Origin: Atrichornis clamosus
Taxonomy: Eukaryota > Chordata > Aves > Passeriformes > Menuridae
Reading direction: 5' to 3'
Length of the DNA stretch: 64,000 nt
NCBI GenBank assembly: GCA_013400975.1
Contig: WBMZ01006410.1
Span: 310,001 to 374,000 of the forward strand
Under the pieces are notes generated by a model. That model ran no database searches and was not told where the DNA came from. It saw only the letters and a program-made list of their open reading frames with translations. Positions 22,701-37,462 of the stretch are shown one piece after another. The first letter of the stretch is position 1. Each line of letters starts with the position of its first letter. The position numbers were made by a program, and so were the translations under genes.

Positions 22701-24754
22701 TCCATAGTGAAGCATTGTCTTGTAAGATGGAGCAAATCAAAAAACGCAAGAGAGGTAGTCAAGAATGAACTTGGGAATGAAGACTACATCTTCATGCATG
22801 TTTTGATCTGGAGCAGCAGAATAGAGGTACTCCATGTTAAAACCACTTGCAAACCTGTTTTGTTATGCAATAGATGGGTTCCTTCTTAATCAACACAAAC
22901 TGCATGTTCCACTCTGAACAAAATGTTTTCCAACCCTCAACAGGTTACTTAGTTTACTTAGTATGCAAGCTAAAGGACATTCAGACAGCTTTGGTAAAGC
23001 AGCTAGAGAGATTTGGGTTTTTTGTAGACCAAAGTAAAACTTCAGAACTGCAATGACCAAGAAAACAGCAGCCCCAAATGATTTATTCTTCTGGGGCCAA
23101 ATTGTATGCTAGTGTGGACACTGTGAGTGAGACACCAGCAGCCTTCTCTCAGGCAGATCTTAGCAGAACAATTTGATGCTATTAATGTTTATATCCCCTT
23201 TCTTACACAATTTTTTCCATGATTGTGGCTAATGAAATAGACCATTCTTGACAGCAAAAATGCATGTGAATATGTTGGAAAACAGTGTATGCTTTTATAC
23301 TACATGAGAGGATACAGAACAAGGTGACATTTTTGGAAACTGAATTTCAAAGGATGTGGGAATAACACAGACCATCTGTGTAGTCACTTCTTTTTCTGTT
23401 GAAAACATGGCATTTACAAACAGGAAAAAGTTATTTGGTTCAGCATGTCTGCTTTTTTTGGTGTACCTTAATCCCACTTTCCTGTCTTTTCACTCTATGG
23501 CTTGACCCCTTTTGTGCTGAAGAAGGAAATATGAGGCTCTCGTGAGTTCATTTACACTTCTCAGCCTCAGTCTTCTCTTCAAATATTTATTCCATATATT
23601 CAGAGCCCTTTCAGAGTAACACCTCCTCCTGAGTTTCCTTGGTTAATTTATACTTCCATCAGATTTTGACCTCTTTGTGTGAGTAATTTCCAGATTAAAA
23701 ATGCTGGGGTTTACAAATATAAAACTTTTCATACCAAGCCACACCATGAGGATGTTTCTTATTAAAGCACGGATTATAGAAGCAGTGATAATGTGGAATC
23801 CTAACATTTCAATTTTTTTTTCAAAGGAGGGAAATAAAGGAACTATAAACAGAAAGTGCTGATATTTTTATAAAGTCCAAATATTTCATGAAGTACCAGG
23901 TATCAAATCCTTCATGAGGAAATTTAGATTTCTAAAAATCAGATGTCTCACCATGATGAGTTCCCTTGGCTAAGGAACAGAACAGTTTATAGGACCCGTT
24001 GAGGACATATCTTACTAGGAAATGAATTGCCCTGTAGGTGCTTATGTGCCTCCATTGCTTGCTAAATAAACCTGTGGCTTCTTATTCGGAGTTAGATACC
24101 AAATTCTAGATGACTTAATTACAGCTAATGAATTCCACACCATGTGTCCGCTGCTCCGCAAAAAATACAAGGTAATTTGAAATAATAGGATTCAGAGATG
24201 TAGGTTTTAATTGTGACTCCCAATTCATTACCTTATCCACTGGATCACTAAGCTGGAAAATGTCACTGCTGTAAAAGCAACAGCAATTGAAGAAGCTTCA
24301 GTTTCAGTTTCATTAAATATTGCTGAAGAAGTCAGGCGTGTGACTTCTCCCTGCTGGGTAACATGGTGAATCTAAATCTGAAGATCTGTAGCCACTGACT
24401 GAGAAATGTGGCTGACAAGAAGACCAAACAGCACCTAGATCATAAACATTTTGCGGCCACTGCAAAAAGAAGGTATGTGAGAAAATTCTACTGCTGCTTG
24501 AGGAGCTAAGGTGCTGAGCTCTGTGTGGGGTGAAGGGTTTTGTTAAGAACGTAAAACTCGGGGCAAGACATGACATTCAGCAGAGGATGTGGAAGGCAGG
24601 AAGAGCAAAAAGACAGACTGTTCTTCTCTATATACTGATGTAGCTAGTGACCTGGGGACCCAAAATTACATTTCAAAATAAGAACTGTTGAAATATCACT
24701 CACATAACTAGTAGTGTCATTGCCCTTCCTTCTTGGTAGGGAGTCCCTAGATGC
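19733..24754. other. Noncoding unique DNA, one long unexplained open frame
   Basis: No gene or transposon is recognised with confidence. A G9 run sits at 21419-21427. GC-richer patches lie at about 20270-20700 and 21830-22170. The second coincides with a 176-codon minus-strand open frame (21640-22170), described separately. Confidence 0.55.
21640..22170 (-). other. 176-codon open frame, coding status doubtful
   Basis: This is the longest open frame outside recognisable repeats. It begins with Met and ends with TTLISLTE-like residues before the stop (final residues LLKTLISLTE). The composition is mixed, with several Cys, Pro and Gly residues. I see no signal peptide, membrane helix or catalytic motif that I can name. 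The opposite strand is also open for 81 codons at 21686-21931. No initiation context, splice sites or flanking exons could be tied to it. It could be a chance frame in a GC-richer patch, an old retrocopy, or a fragment of an unrecognised element. Confidence 0.12.
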
Positions 24755-24785
24755 AGAAGAGGAGGAGAAGCAGGAGGAGAAGAAA
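24755..24785 (+). repeat. Purine-rich (GAG/GAA)n tract
   Basis: About 31 bases of A and G with a single C, built from AGAAG and AGGAGG units. It is a simple low-complexity repeat just upstream of a CR1 fragment. Confidence 0.7.
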
Positions 24786-24954
24786 TATTTTGCAGTCACT
24801 TAAAGAATTGAGCTCCTCTTAAGTTTATATAGAATATTTTGTTCAAATATTTTTGCATTTGTAAACATTATTCTGTTAGTCCTACTAATAAGTTTGCTCA
24901 TTTGTGTCTGTATTTTGGGAAACACTTGGTAAAGAAAAACCCTTACATGACCAT

Positions 24955-25230
24955 TGGAGAGGAAAGGTAGTGAAACAACAAGGGGTAATGGCATTAAACT
25001 GGAAGTGGGTAGGTTTAGATTAGACATTAGGAAAAATTGTGAGGGTGGTGAGGCACTAGGTCAGCTTGCCCAGAGAAGCTGTGGATGCCCCATGCCTGGA
25101 AGAGTTCAAGGCCAGGTTAGATGGGACTTTTAGTGGAATGTGACCCTGTCCACAGCAGGGCTTGGGACTAGATGATCTTTAAGATCCCTTCTGACCCAAA
25201 CCATTCTATGATTACATGATTTTATGATTT
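24955..25230 (+). mobile_element. CR1 LINE 3' fragment
   Basis: The last part of ORF2 and the 3' untranslated region of CR1 are recognisable. TTTAGATTAGACATTAGGAA (25013 onward) is followed by GTGGTGAGGCACTAGG, CCCAGAGAAGCTGTGGATGC and GGAAGAGTTCAAGGCCAGGT. Next comes GGGACTAGATGATCTTTAAG and the diagnostic end CTTCTGACCCAAACCATTC with a decayed ATTCTATG-type tail (25204-25230). About ten bases are missing after GGAAAAATT (near 25033) compared with the usual sequence. It is severely 5'-truncated and has no coding capacity. Confidence 0.92.
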
Positions 25231-28200
25231 CCACGGAATCCAGTAATTTTGCTTTTGCAAAGGATTTACAAACGTACTTACTGTAACTTCACAGACATGG
25301 ATGCATGGAACGTCATGCATGTCTGCTATCCCAGGAGAATTATCAATTCATTTATAATGAGTGGTGGAGGCTAGAGGCTGGGCTGCCTCTCAGTCACACT
25401 GGCAAAACATCTCACTAGGTCAGGATGGAGCTTTGTCTCAGTCTAATTCTCTTCCTCATGGCATTTTCCACAGTTGTCTTCTGAGAAGAGCTTTGTCCTC
25501 TCCTCCTGCTTGCCACTGTAACCTAGAAAGGTCCTAGCAAACTGTATCATTCTCAGATGTGTGATCCGACTCTGATCTGCAGCATCATTTAGGTCCAGAA
25601 TAGGCAGAAATTAAATGGTGCTCAAGAAATATTTCCAGGGCTAGCTCAAAATTTATGTAAGTAATGTACTAAAAAGTATGTATTTTAATATTTGGTCTAT
25701 TTACCACTTACGCCAAGAAACATACAACAAAAATTTACTCATTTAAACACTTGCAGCTTGCCAAAATTCCAGACTATTTCATGTCCAAAGGTAGAGATAC
25801 CCTTGGAGAGCTAGGTAGATGTACATAAATCAATATGAGAGGCCATTATTGCGGAGAACACAGCGGAGAGAAACACGGGGCATACAACTGGGACAGTTTC
25901 TGGCAGATATTATATTTAATAACAATGCTTTCAGTAGAGAAATATAAGTTTTAGGTTATCGGCCCTGCACACTACATCTAACATAAGTGCTATATTATTA
26001 AACCAGATTTCTGTTTTATCGGACTGTAAAGTTCATTCAAACTAAACATGCTTCCTTTCCTTGCTTGTGACAAGCTACAGGTGCATATGCCAGCACACCC
26101 ATGGGGGCCAATATTTAATGAGCCACTTCAATATTGTTATAGAGAGGGGAAACTATATGTAATTTACATGAATTCATAGTATCTACTGCAAACTGTAAAA
26201 AAAAAATATATTCTGGGTTGTGTTTGATTTTTTTTTTTTATGGGTTTGTTTGCCAGACTGTAGCAAGGCATATGTGCTATGGAGGGAAAAATTTCACAGC
26301 TTGAAAAAAGTCAGCATCTGAGTGGGTTTTATTCCCCCCTCGAAAGTAAACAGTTTTCACAATTAACCCCACTGCTCTGTTTATACATCAACTAAAATGT
26401 GGAGAGTACGCACAGTTGTTCTCATTAATTTGTGATAAGCAAGAGTGACTTAAAAAATTTACCCTATGGTTTATGCTTTACCAGGTCTTGAATTCAATGG
26501 GAAACATATGCGGAAACAGATTTTCAGTCTTTCTCTATGACAAAAGAGGTGGGAAGCCATGGAATAAATACATTCAGATTTATCTGTTTTATTGGAATTC
26601 CTTCCTCTCTTTCTTGGTGCCCCTTGACAATACAGACCCATAAACCAGATCACACTTCTAAGTTGCCTCTTCCACTTGATACTAATCAGCAAATGTGCTG
26701 CAAGGTGGAGACAACCTGTAAAAAAATACGTATATAAAATATTTCACGGATATAGAAACAAATGAACGCTCACAGCATAACTTGACAGTCAATATGTCGT
26801 AATAGCTAAGAATTTTCAAACATTAATGACTTTTCTAGGAAATACCTTGCCTGCAAGACTTTGTCAAATATATATGGCTTTAGGTTTAATATAATGTATA
26901 TAATTAATATAACTTAGGCATTTAAGTGAATCTTTAACAGGGCATTCTGTATTTTTTGCTTTCATTTCAAAAGTAGGGAGAAACATATCACTTGTCTACT
27001 CTAATTAGGTGATTTTAAAGTATTGAAATTCTCAGCTGTTGTCTCTTAGAGAGGTTATACTGATGCCATAAAAAAATATGACTAATAAGGTAACATACAG
27101 GTAATAAGCTGGAGTCTGGATATGTATTGTTGTGTATCTAAAGATAGATGCTTTTTATATCTTTATTGCTAAATGTGAGATAATTTTCAAAAATAAGACC
27201 CTGATGTACTCAGTGGTCATGAAAATCAGACCAATAATTTGTCACTTAGATGCTCTAAAGCTTATATCAGGTTACATGTTTCTAAAAATGAGACTAATGG
27301 AAAAATTATTAGTCACCTGGAAGGTCTGAAGTAAGAAGAGAGAGAATTTTTTCTAGACATGGGTTGTTACTGCCACAAAACTGAATCTAGTAATTTACAG
27401 AACTTCATCATTTGATTTTCATTAACCACACAGAAGTAAGGCTTATTTAGCAGTAAATAATGACTTACTGCCCACGTCCCGCACATCAGTCTTCAAGATA
27501 TATATATACACACTGTTGCCCTCTGCAAAGCTGTTTGCCACATACAATATCTGAGAAACTATCCAGTTTTTCTTTTCAAAGTAGCTGAGTCTGAATAGAA
27601 ATAACCATGGAGTGAGAAGTATGCCTAAAGCATACTTTTTCCAAGTGTTGGCCTGTCAAGCCTTGTCCCTTGACTGTGCTCTTCCACTCACGCTTGCTAA
27701 TAAAACCTGCCCTCAGTGCAGATCAAGTGTGTGTGCATGCGTACAATCCTCCCAAGGAATCGCCTTGGAAGTATTGTTCCCTTGGATCTACTCAGTGTCT
27801 GCTGGTGTGAGTGGCAAAACAGGCTTTGACTGTAATGAGATGATACCAAATTGAAGTTTGAGCAGTAAATGCTGAGAACAGAGAGGTGCATATGGGTGAG
27901 TATTTGGGTGACAAGTAGTGTAGTGATACCTCCTCTGCCTTCTCTCACCTCAAGCAGTGCAGCCAAAGTTCCCATCCAGCATGAGGCTCTAACACGAGCC
28001 AGATTGTTACTTGCACAGGGCTCACACCTTGCAAAGCCGGAGTGAAGTAGAAATTAAGATCAAATCAATAATATTTATAGTTCAACACTAGCAGTTAAGA
28101 GACCTACTGTGATTTAAAATCCCCAGAAACACAGATGTAAAAACATCATTAGTTGTAATGGTGAAGAAAGATTTCAATCAAAAAGAAAATTAATCAGAAA

Positions 28201-31200
28201 TGTATTTTTCATAATAGCAGTTTCTGAAGTAATTGAGGTTTTTCATTGTTTTCAGTTAAGCTCAGGCAAAAGACACAATGCAGCTATTTCAGTCACTGGA
28301 AAAGTACCAAAGACCACACAAAAGCAAAAAAATGAGCGGCATATTTTAAAAATAGACTTTGGGAAGATGTAAATATATAGAAGAGTTACTGGTAAAAGGA
28401 CAAAGGAACTTACAGTTTAAGGAACTGTCTCTGACAAGAGCTCTAAGCAGGATCTGAATCTAAAACTTGACTAAAGAGTCTCTGGAGAGTAAAAGCTGCA
28501 CTTTGATTAAGCAATTAAAATTTGTTTATATGTGTGTCAGCACAGACTCTCTTTAAAGCAGGTTGATAGTGTTCTGATAGACTGCACGGAATTGCAAATG
28601 CAAAAGACGACGATAAGGCAGAGGCAGAAGGATCAGAGTAGTTAAAAGATGACATCCAGAAAATCCTATCCAAAGAGCTCCATGCACAAACCAAATATTT
28701 GGGAAACAATGCAAAATGACAGTAACTGCCCATAACTTTAAGTTGTGGATCATACAGAAGGTAGCACAGTCCGCAAAATGGGGCCCTAACATTGTATGAA
28801 AACGAGTGGGTAACGGAAAGGAAACTAATTCACCCCCCCCAAAAAAAACCTAATCAAACATATAATGTATTTGAATTTTTTTCTATTTTCTATACTCCAG
28901 ATAAAAATGTAGTATTTGAAAATAGATTTTTGGAAGAGCTATGGAGACTTCAGGTATGCATTCCAGTGTCAGGGCAGGGAATAAAAGTTGAAAGATAGAA
29001 CATCAGTATCAGTACAGTAAAAATCTTGTTTGAGCTCAGATGAAATCTGGATAATGATTTCTAGATATAAAGCTGGATGTCAGACATGACAGCAAACATA
29101 TAAAATGATCAGTCAGAGAAGTCAGGGACAGTGCATTCTTAGACCTCATTATCAATGTAAGGGATTTTTCTCAGAACTGGGTGAGATATTTCTGTAGAAA
29201 AATGGGGTTTAATGGAAAATACTGGAAAAGAGCACAAGAAACTTAGATGGAGGTAAAAGAAATGTATGAGAAGGTCCAGGGATATTTTGAGTGTCTTCAG
29301 AGGAACATTAGGAAACGTTTCATTTCATATGCAAAACCACAGGTCAAGTCAAGAGGAAAAAAACATTTTGGTAGTGACTTTGGAATAGATCCTTTTATTT
29401 TGCTTATGTAAAATTGTCCTGGACAATGATTCTAGTTTTTAATATGATGTTACTAAAAAAACCCCAAACCTTAATGTATACTTATGTACAACATATTAAC
29501 CTTTCCCAAAGTGACTTTACATAACAGTGAAGTTTTTCACTGGATTTAAGCAGTTTGCAATGACGTAAACACTTAAAATATTGCAACTTCATAAAATGAC
29601 AACTGATAAAGTTTTAAAATCAGATTCTAATGCAAAATTCAGTTAAAGTATGTGCCCAGATTGCACGTACCCATGACACTTAGCTTCAGTGCTTCACTGC
29701 TCCTCACCAATGTCAGAATAGTCAGAAGCTTCTGATTAAAAAAAAAACGAAAATAAGAAGAAAGTCAATGCAATTTTATGTCTCAAGTGCTACTCACCTC
29801 CAGAAAATGATGCAATGCCTAACTAGGATAGCAAATGTAGCTTACAAACAGCAGGGATGTTGTAAGATGTGACTCATGAGCATTTTAGGTTGACTCTCCT
29901 AGCAGAAACAAGATATGGACCTATTTGCAAATCTCAGATATGCAGCAGGAATATAAATGTCACTATGTGTGCCCTGTGCCCAGGAATGTCTGAGATGGCA
30001 AAAGCCACAATAGGGAGAGAAAGATGGTCACACATCCCTACTAGGACAACATATTCACTGTTTTCTGATGACAAAGGTGCCCGTATTTCAGGCATTTTCC
30101 TGAGTCCAATCAAACACCTCCAGGCAGTGTTAACACATAAATCACAAATATTTTTAATACTGTGTGGGACTAATAGTACTAATCCTTGTAAGTGGCTTAT
30201 CTCAGAGAATGAGATGCAATAAGGGAAAACATTTTTCATTAAAAAATTTCTACTAGCAGCATCTGCTAATTGAGGTACACTGTTGGCCCTAGCTTCAGCC
30301 ATTTGAATTTCATTCTTTATGATTTTTAATTTAAATAAACCCAGTCATCTGCTGCCCCCTTGTTTACAGAAAGACCTTGTTAAGTGTCTAGATAGCAGCT
30401 CAGTAGGAGATCCTTCTGTTAAATGCACTTTATATACACTTGGGTCTCCCCCAAGTTCCCCAATTTAATTTACTCCACACTACAGTAATTCAATCTCACC
30501 CCCATTTAGTTACAGTGCTTGTCAGTATACCACTGACGGTATTTCCATGTTTGTCAGAACTGCTAATCTACTCACATAATGCCTCACAGATTTACTGAGA
30601 CTGCCTTTTCAAGATGATTTGATTGACTGTACCTTTGGGAATGCTTGAAAAAATTATAAACTCTGCACATTTTTCTGTAATTCATACTGGATTTGTGAAG
30701 AGTGTTTTTCTTCTTTGCTTATTTATCTTAATTCCTACGGTATTTGAAAATTTTAGGATCACACAGCTTTGTTATGGTGAAGCTGTTATTCTTACTTTAT
30801 GAAAACTGTGAAGAGTCATTTGAACAGCTAGAATTGTTCATGTGTTTATCTTTGATCTGTTACTTTATTGGTAAAAAATGTTGTTTATTAGTACTCATAG
30901 TAGTGCCCATCATTTCTGATAAGAAAAATAGAATAGGACCTGATGGAACTATTAATTTAACCTTTACGCTTATTTTTTTCAAGAATTTGAAGTCTCAGCC
31001 TGACAGTAAAGTGGCATGTGTGGATCTTGGAAAAGGATATGCTCCACCTGTCCTGTAATCTTCATAGGTCCTATAAACATAGCCAGTTCACAAAACATTG
31101 CTGCAACATTTATATAGCTCTCTAAAGTCACGCAATCTATTTTCTCCAACTGTGCAATCAGCTATGAAGTTCAAAGAGTGCACTACTCTTATTAAAGAAA

Positions 31201-32629
31201 TACATTCTTTTAAGCTGTGACAGTGATGTCCTTTTGGTAATTTTTTGTCAATAGATCATATGTCACATGGGAAATATATGGCTAAACTCTGCATCCTCCT
31301 GGGGCGCACGATCATAGAGACCAATAAAAATGTCACTGTTAAGCAACACATGTTGTACGCATAGTTTTTGGAGAAGCTGCAAAGATCTTTCTTTGAATCC
31401 AGGATATGAGGTATGGGTATGAGTGGAACGGGAGCCAAATCAAGGTAAAACTCAGCAGCTGTGCCTCTGTCAACTCAAAACAACTGAATAAAGAAAAATG
31501 GACATATTATGATACGGGAAAGATGACACATATGGTAACCACATGGTTAAAGAACATGAGATAATATGTTTTATCAGAGTCTGCCAAGCAGTTTTTCGGA
31601 AGAGATTTTCCTCTTTTTGAACACCTCATGGTTCTTTTACCCTCTTTTGAGTTGAGAAAGACAATTACTTCACTGACTGAACGGAGACAATGGTAGATAC
31701 ATAAGTACTTGTCCATTTGGTGAGAATTTCCAAGATCTAAACATTTTCCACAAAGTCAAAACCTGAAAATTCAACCTGGGACAATTTAAAATATTTTCTT
31801 ACTAATAAACATTATAAAATATAATATTTTGTTGTAAATATTCTTTTTTTTTATTAAAAAATATTTTGGAACAAGTACCCAAATGCATAGATATCAAATA
31901 TAAGACTTTTAAAATCTATAAGTATCAAAACTGGAGATATTTAACAATTTTCAGCTTAATTTTTTTTTAATTGGGTTTGGGTTTAGATATCTTGCAAGTA
32001 CACTCTCAGATGATAAACAAAAAACCATGAATAAATAAATCACAAAGAAATAGGTCATCCAAAGCATTGCAAAATTAACATAGCCCCCTGCCTTGAAGAA
32101 ATTAGCAAAGTAATTGAAATCCTGAAGAATCCGAAGGCTCCTGGATCCAGTAGACACATTTAATTTTGCACAGATGAATCATATTTAAATATGGAGTTAA
32201 TTACACAAATTCTTTAGCAACATATGGAAAGCTGAATGGTAATTACAGTTCATTACTATCTACAACAGTAAAGGCAACAATTCAGTTTTGGCAGTTACCT
32301 CTCACATCAGCATGCACGGTGTCTGGCAGCCTGAGCAAACAAAAGACCTCACCAATGGATGCACAACCCCATCAGCTGTAAACTCACTAAGTGGTTGTGT
32401 GCTCTGAGGCAAAAATAAAGTACAGCTGATGGCCTATTTGTAGTTAGCAGTTGCAGAGCAAACAGCACTGGATTCCTAATCCTGTCCTCGATAATGGGGG
32501 AAACCATTAATTGATGTCAAGAGAATGGGAGCCTAGATATTGACACTTAATCTGTAATTCCAATCCCTAATCTAATACAATACAACGACATTCGTGTGAC
32601 CAAACGTGGAACTCTACGGTGTAGCATCA
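25231..32629. other. AT-rich noncoding DNA, no gene recognised
   Basis: No gene, RNA gene or confident transposon is recognised. Simple features include an AT-rich run at 31785-31875, C8A8 at 28832-28848, A9 and T9 runs near 26200-26240 and a short (TA)n at 27499-27513. A pair of overlapping open frames at 29869-30222 plus and 29934-30302 minus (117 and 122 codons) share no recognisable family. Confidence 0.6.
28832..28848 (+). repeat. C8-A8 homopolymer junction
   Basis: Eight C residues run directly into eight A residues. It is likely to be length-variable and error-prone in sequencing. Confidence 0.7.
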
Positions 32630-33092
32630 GCCAACATGGAACTGTTGGAGCAATTCCAGAGGAGGGCCACAAAGTTGATAAGAAGACTGGAGCACCTTCC
32701 CTACAAAGACAGGCTGAAAATGTGGGGCTGTTCAGCCTGGAGAAGAGAAAGTTGCGTGGAGACCTCATAACAACCTTCTGGTATCTGAGGGGTCTACAAC
32801 AAAACTGGAGGGACTCTTTTTCAGGAACTGTAGTGATAGGACAATGAGTAATGAGTGAAAATTGAAATGTGAAATTTAGGCTGGATATTAGGAAGAAATT
32901 CCTTACTGTGATGGTGGTGAGACCCTGGAACAGATTGTCCAGGAAGGCTGTGGATGCCCCACCCCTGGCAGTATTCAAGTTCAGGTTGGATGGGTCTTTG
33001 AGCAGGAGGTGTCCTTGCCCATCACAGGGGGGTGTTGGGACTAGAAAATCTTTAAGATCCCTCCCAACCCTTAACGTTCTATGTTTCTATGA
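32630..33092 (+). mobile_element. CR1 LINE 3' fragment
   Basis: About 460 bp from the C-terminal third of CR1 ORF2 through the 3' end. Visible pieces: CCAGAGGAGGGCCACAAAG near 32657; GLFSLEKRKLRGDLITTFWYLRG (about 32725-32790, plus frame); RLDIRKKFLTVMVVRPWNRL (about 32880-32940); the block beginning GGATGGGTCTTTGAGCAGGA at 32988; and the end CCTCCCAACCCTTAACGTTC followed by a decayed TATGTTTCTATGA tail (33078-33092). Frameshifts separate the coding pieces, so there is no functional product. It differs from the 12.7-14.8 kb copy in its 3' untranslated region, so it represents another CR1 subfamily. Confidence 0.92.
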
Positions 33093-36000
33093 ATATAGTC
33101 TTTGGAGGATAGGGTAATGTCTACCTAAACTGCTCTAGACATCAGCTTAAAGCTATGATGAATAATCTTTCAGCTTCACCGATTATATTTACTAGCTAAA
33201 ATGTTACCATTAAAGGAACATAAAATGTGCTTTTATGATGTGTACCTTCAGTCGTCATGTACATACTTTTGTGTGCTTCTCCTGTTACCTGTGATATGAA
33301 ACAGAGCTGTGTGACAGTTTAACAGCTATGCCCTATTAATGGGATCCCAGCATGAGATCTCAGTTCTGGAATGCAGATACACTTCTACTTGTCTGGAAAC
33401 CTGATGGACCTAGCAGTTGCAACAGAAAATCATTAGGTATGATCTGCTACGTGTTGAGGAATACTTTTAACAGTTCATACAAGAGGAAACATGCCATTGA
33501 CTGAGGCAGCTAATTTGGGGAACAGATACACGCAAACCCATGATGACAGAAGAGCAAATCAAGGCTGTATATACTCAACTGCCCGAGAAATCAAGAAGTA
33601 TATTTGGCAGCATACTATTGCAAGCTATCAACTAATTTTACCTATTGACATCTTTTGAAAGATACTTGTTCATCCAGTAGCTGACAGAAGGCATTAACAG
33701 AGCTTGCACATATTTTGGATTTAGAAGCAAATCAGAATCAGACTTTAGACCAGATTAAACACTTGAAAAACCTCTTGCTGTTGGGATGCATAAAATAGAT
33801 TCCCTACCAATAATAGACATGGATCCCAGACAAACTGAACCTGTAGTTTTTTGTATTCCCTATTGCATGCTAGATGATATCGTAACTTACAGATTACAGT
33901 TATTCAGGAAAACTGAATTCACATTCACTGTAGCAAAGCTATGGTGGGACAGACCTACACATAGAGCACCACAATGCCAAAGTCATTGCTGCATGATCCA
34001 CTGAGAAACAGAACATAGAATTAAACATATGAAGATCCCTGCTTTAGGCACAATCGTTAACAAAAGTGATATAAAATGAGTCAGTACTTGGGAAATGGCA
34101 GCCGGTATACCCCACCAACACAGGTAAGACAAACTTGAGGTAGCTGATACTGAAAATCCAAATCAAGAAAGAGTGCTGAAACTTGTTTTTCAGCTGGTAA
34201 GGAGCTCAAGGGAAACCAATCTCAGTAGCTTTCGTGCATGTTTTCCCTGTTTACATGCTAACTCAACAGAAGGTTAAAGGACTGATATAGTACAAACAAC
34301 GTTACAGATTAATCACCATTAAGACAATACAAGGTGAGGGGATTTAGTGGTTGTGGATTGCGTTACAGACAAAATGACCATTATCTTGCAAAGGATTTTT
34401 AACTTTCCCCAACTCACCCTTTTGTGTATAGCCAAGTCACTATCCATGTCTCCGAAAGCTTTGGGCTTACCAGTCTTACCAGTGAAATTCCCACTGCAGG
34501 CTGCATAAAGCCATGCGTGTCCTTAACAGCATTTAAGTTGTTAGTCCAAAATAAATTATCTACCAAAGCACGTTAGATGCTGAAACAAATTGTTACTTGT
34601 TGCAATAAGCTTATATGAAATTTGCTCTTGCTTATATCATACAGCCTTTGATGCCTGCATGTTGTCATCAATGCAAAATCACAAAAAAATATTTCAGTAG
34701 GTTTACAAATTTTTAGTGGGATGGACCGCATAATTGTCAAAGTATGAGCTGTCCCTTTCAAGAGAAAAGAAGTAAGGAGAACTTTAAAATGGGGCAAAGG
34801 TTTCATCAGTTTCAGAGTTTCCAGTGTCCTCTGATTACACATGTAGCTGATGAGGAAGACTTTTTAAAATTAATTGTCTATTTTTAGTCCTATATTAAAG
34901 TCACAGTAGCCACACTGCCACTAATTGCAGCACATAATGTAAGTTTGGGTTTCAATAAATATTATTTTTCTAGGGAGGGGTTACATATTTGAAAAATTTC
35001 TAGTTTATTCTCTTTGGTCAAAGCTTTTGTGTTCACATTGTGTCTTGCTTGTTCTTTAAGGAATATATTTTCCTACATGTGGACATTCTGTGTTACAGAT
35101 GGTTATTAATAACAAACCACTAATCTCTGGAGCTCGAGAAATATTTCAACTCAGAACATCCACTTTGCCCTTCAAAAGCCACATTTTCCCTCAATAATAA
35201 ACATCCAAAATAACAGCATAATTGAATGAAATGCAAAGGAATTATTTATGTAATGGAGACATCTTGTTCTCATAAATTATTGAATAAGAAATAGCTGACA
35301 ACCTGTTGAATTTTCCTAGGGCTGTGCTCAATTTCTCTGTATCAACTTGACATATGATTTATGAAAGCAGAAGCATCAGGCTAAAAATGATAAGGGAACC
35401 TGGCTTACATACTAATAAAGAAACGTCAGTGAAGCCAATATTTAAAAGTTATAAATTAGGTCAAACTATTCTCAGTTTTGTCGTTGACATTCATTTTTTT
35501 CAGTTTTTCAGACATACAATTCCAGGTAATTTTTTTCCCCAAGCTGGTACTAAAAAAACCCAAAAAAACACAACAAAAAAGGAGAACTTCTAAAAGCTAG
35601 CCTTTTTCTATACTTGTTTGGTGGTTCAAGATACCAAAGGGTTAGGCTGGGCTCCATGTGAATGTCTCCCTTTCACTCCTATTTCTCCTCAATGTCACCT
35701 ACAGAAACGCTCTCTGTAAGTTATCACAGTACTACCTTTGAGTCCAAAACACTGATCTGATAAAATGTTCCAGCCTAAGCAAAACCAAATGCACCTCTCA
35801 AAATACAAGAACATTGGGACATCAGCATTTGGAACTGTTCAAATAAAATTTAAAACACTACAGTATTAGAAGAGTAGTGAGACCTTTAAAATTTGACCTA
35901 TTTGATATTTGTAAACCCTCTTGCACTTTGGTTTTCAGAACACTGTATTTCACTGAATATTATACCAGTATCCTTCCATGTGCTTATTTATCTAGCTTGG

Positions 36001-37462
36001 GAGGAAAGTTCCTGCATTAATGCACAACATAAAATGTTTTTCTTCAGGAATTCATTCCACAGTACCGACAACCTTCAAGATTTAAAAGCAAGTTCTAAAG
36101 AAACAGACAAAACCTCTCAATTTTAGAAGTAACTTCAAATTTTATGAGTAGAACTCTGTGACCTCAGGCCAGTTAATTTCTATTGGCAAAAATAAGTTGG
36201 AGACAAGTGAGTGATATTGGCTGGTCTTTTCAACAGCTATTTGTTCTTGTTGGACATCTCTCTGCTACTCTGTGTTTCTATATATTATTGTAAAATTGTT
36301 TTTTTTAAAGAGAAGTAATATACAAGGGTGAATACCATCTATGCTTTAAGGGTTGCATAGGTGAGAAAATAAGTGAATAGGCAGCTCATCCTAGTCCACT
36401 TGTAGATGGAGCTGGGTGGCAATGTGTTGGGTAAAGCTTTGTTATAGTGGACACACAACCAGCAGAGCGATGGTCGTCTGGAGGAAACAAGGGCTGATGA
36501 AGATGGTGGATTTCCCAGGAGCTTCTAAGAAAATCCTCTGTGATTGAGAACAAAAGCTCACAGCTCATCTTCAGCTATGATCACTTGCTATTAGATGATA
36601 GTAGAAAAGCAGAATTTTTTTCCCATCCAGGCATTTTCAAGAGGTAGCATTTGTTTCTTACAGCTCTGAACTTTGCTACTCGCTGTGATACACTCTATCA
36701 GCAGATTTCAAAAACCACATGGGGCCCAAAGAAAATGTAGGGGCTCAGGAGGATGCTGCCTATTGTCTTGTGCCTCTCAAACAGAGCACCTGGGAGAACA
36801 GAAAAGGTATTTATGTAGAGTGGCACCAGAGAGCTCATTTTTTCCTGTCAAGAAAGGCAGTAATCCCTTGAATGTGAACCGTATAAAAGGGGGCTTTTCT
36901 TACTGGCACTTAAGCACTTCATACAGGTGTTTGAGCTGGGCTCCTGTCATGTACTAAACCAAAGTTCTGTGAGCATGTTAGCATCGTAGAAGTTTTTTTG
37001 ACTCTTCAGTTTTCTCTCTCTACAGACCTGATGACCTTTTAATAGCCACAAATGGTCTGAGGCTCCTTAAGGGGAAACCAGAAGATATGTTCTAGTTCTT
37101 GGTAAAATATCCTCCTCTGAATTTTTTTTTTTGCTGCATGTAGTAGCTTGCTGAGCTTTTAATGCTTCTAGATGGTCTGTTTTAAAGAAATGAATGGCCA
37201 AGGCATGATTCACTATCATTTTTGTGAACAAACTTTTGGGATACTTTTTCTGTGTAGAGAAACACAAATGAAAACTATAATGGCACATGCTACTTAGAAC
37301 CTAATATTGAATTTACCACTGAATAATTTTGCAGAGGGGTGACATAGTAAATACTGGGACATTTCAAACTGAATAACTAATTGCCCAGGTTGTTCTCACA
37401 GCTTGCTTGTTCTGTGCATAAAAATATATAGCTTGGATAAAAGGACTCAAAGACACTCAGAC

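Noticed and set aside
29869..30302. Overlapping 117- and 122-codon frames on opposite strands
   Set aside because: No family, no splice or start context. Antiparallel open frames of this size occur by chance.
32547..32978. 143-codon minus-strand open frame
   Set aside because: Antisense of the CR1 fragment at 32630-33092.
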